The position numbers were made by a program, and so were the translations under genes. Under the pieces are notes generated by a model, which made no database searches, was not told the DNA's origin, and worked only from the letters and a program-made list of their open reading frames with translations. Positions 5,101 to 5,290 of a stretch of 5,290 bases of DNA are shown in pieces (position 1 is the first letter of the stretch; every line of letters begins with the position of its first letter). The DNA comes from a bacterium (GTDB lineage: Bacteria > UBA9089 > JASEGY01), in assembly GCA_030019105.1 (NCBI GenBank), contig JASEGY010000088.1, positions 5,453-10,742 on the forward strand, in the 5' to 3' direction.

Positions 5101-5238
5101 TAAGAAAAAGATTTTGGGGTTGGTTGAAGATTGGAGTTTAGGCTTTAGCCTTTCATAAGTAATGAAATCCTAAAGGATTAACTCCGAAAGCTATATAGCC
5201 TATCTTGAATTCGCTTACCCCAAAATATTTATCTTAAG
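5100..5238. mobile_element. 139-bp MITE-like palindromic element, right copy
   Basis: Identical over all 139 bases to positions 1-139 and in the same orientation. Here both flanks are visible: the outer bases read gtgCTTAAG at the left and CTTAAGcaat at the right, so the element is bracketed by CTTAAG, consistent with a TTAA or CTTAAG target duplication. The identity of the two copies argues that one is a recent insertion or that they are maintained by recombination. As direct repeats about 5.1 kb apart they could allow deletion of everything between. Confidence 0.85.
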
Positions 5239-5247
5239 CAATGAGGC

Positions 5248-5290
5248 ACACGAAAGCTAAAGCAAGCTATATTTCGGATTTTAGGCTTTA
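5248..5290. repeat. Partial palindromic repeat running off the window end
   Basis: CACACGAAAGCTAAAGC followed by AAGCTATATTTCGG can fold through CGAAA/TTTCG and GCT/AGC, and the window closes in GGATTTTAGGCTTTA. The last bases resemble the GTTTAGGCTTTAGCC core of the REP-like hairpins at 38-51, so another copy probably continues beyond 5290. Confidence 0.4.

Noticed and set aside
1..5238. Composite transposon bounded by the 139-bp repeats
   Set aside because: No transposase lies inside and the repeats are non-autonomous; movement as one unit is possible but not supported by visible outer target duplications.
1..5290. CRISPR array or tandem repeat array
   Set aside because: The repeated hairpin cores are irregularly spaced and sit inside distinct inverted-repeat elements; no regular repeat-spacer pattern exists.

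Overview
This window is an AT-rich three-gene operon on the minus strand (1016-4504), set between two stretches crowded with small palindromic mobile elements. No ribosomal or housekeeping gene is present, so the host cannot be named. The mix of REP-like hairpins with TTTA/TAAA loops, a decayed REP-associated tyrosine transposase (RAYT) and several non-autonomous transposable elements suggests a repeat-rich environmental bacterium. A more precise placement would be a guess.

Layout. Positions 1-139: a 139-bp element with imperfect terminal inverted repeats, present again without a mismatch at 5100-5238. Positions 176-277: a long inverted repeat. Positions 266-625: remnants of a RAYT gene, interrupted at 436-524 by a MITE with IS5-type ends and a TAA target duplication. 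Positions 625-764: another long palindrome. Positions 778-980: a 203-bp element with 18-bp perfect ends and an 11-bp target duplication (IS4-family style). Positions 1016-4504: the operon. Positions 4505-4801: the operon's presumed leader and promoter. Positions 4802-5040: one more inverted-repeat element. Positions 5044-5100: the last codons of a minus-strand gene cut by the second copy of the 139-bp element.

The operon is transcribed right to left. It encodes (1) a small acidic protein of 116 aa with no recognised family, (2) a 644-aa protein with a PIN-type nuclease domain in its first half and probable winged-helix regions in its second half, and (3) a 400-aa AAA+/ORC-CDC6-like ATPase. 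The first two genes are 1 nt apart, and the last two overlap by one base in TAATG. They are therefore almost certainly made together and probably act as one complex. I do not recognise this trio as a named system. A nucleotide-gated PIN nuclease controlled by an AAA+ switch, in a repeat-rich accessory locus, is a plausible mobile defence or toxin-type module; that function is inference.

A second striking pattern is that three elements with different ends (139-bp, IS5-type and IS4-type) carry the same inner fold: an outer stem enclosing one TTTA-loop hairpin and one TAAA-loop hairpin. Two of them share a 24-bp stretch exactly. This looks like a REP doublet that has become a passenger in several unrelated MITE families.
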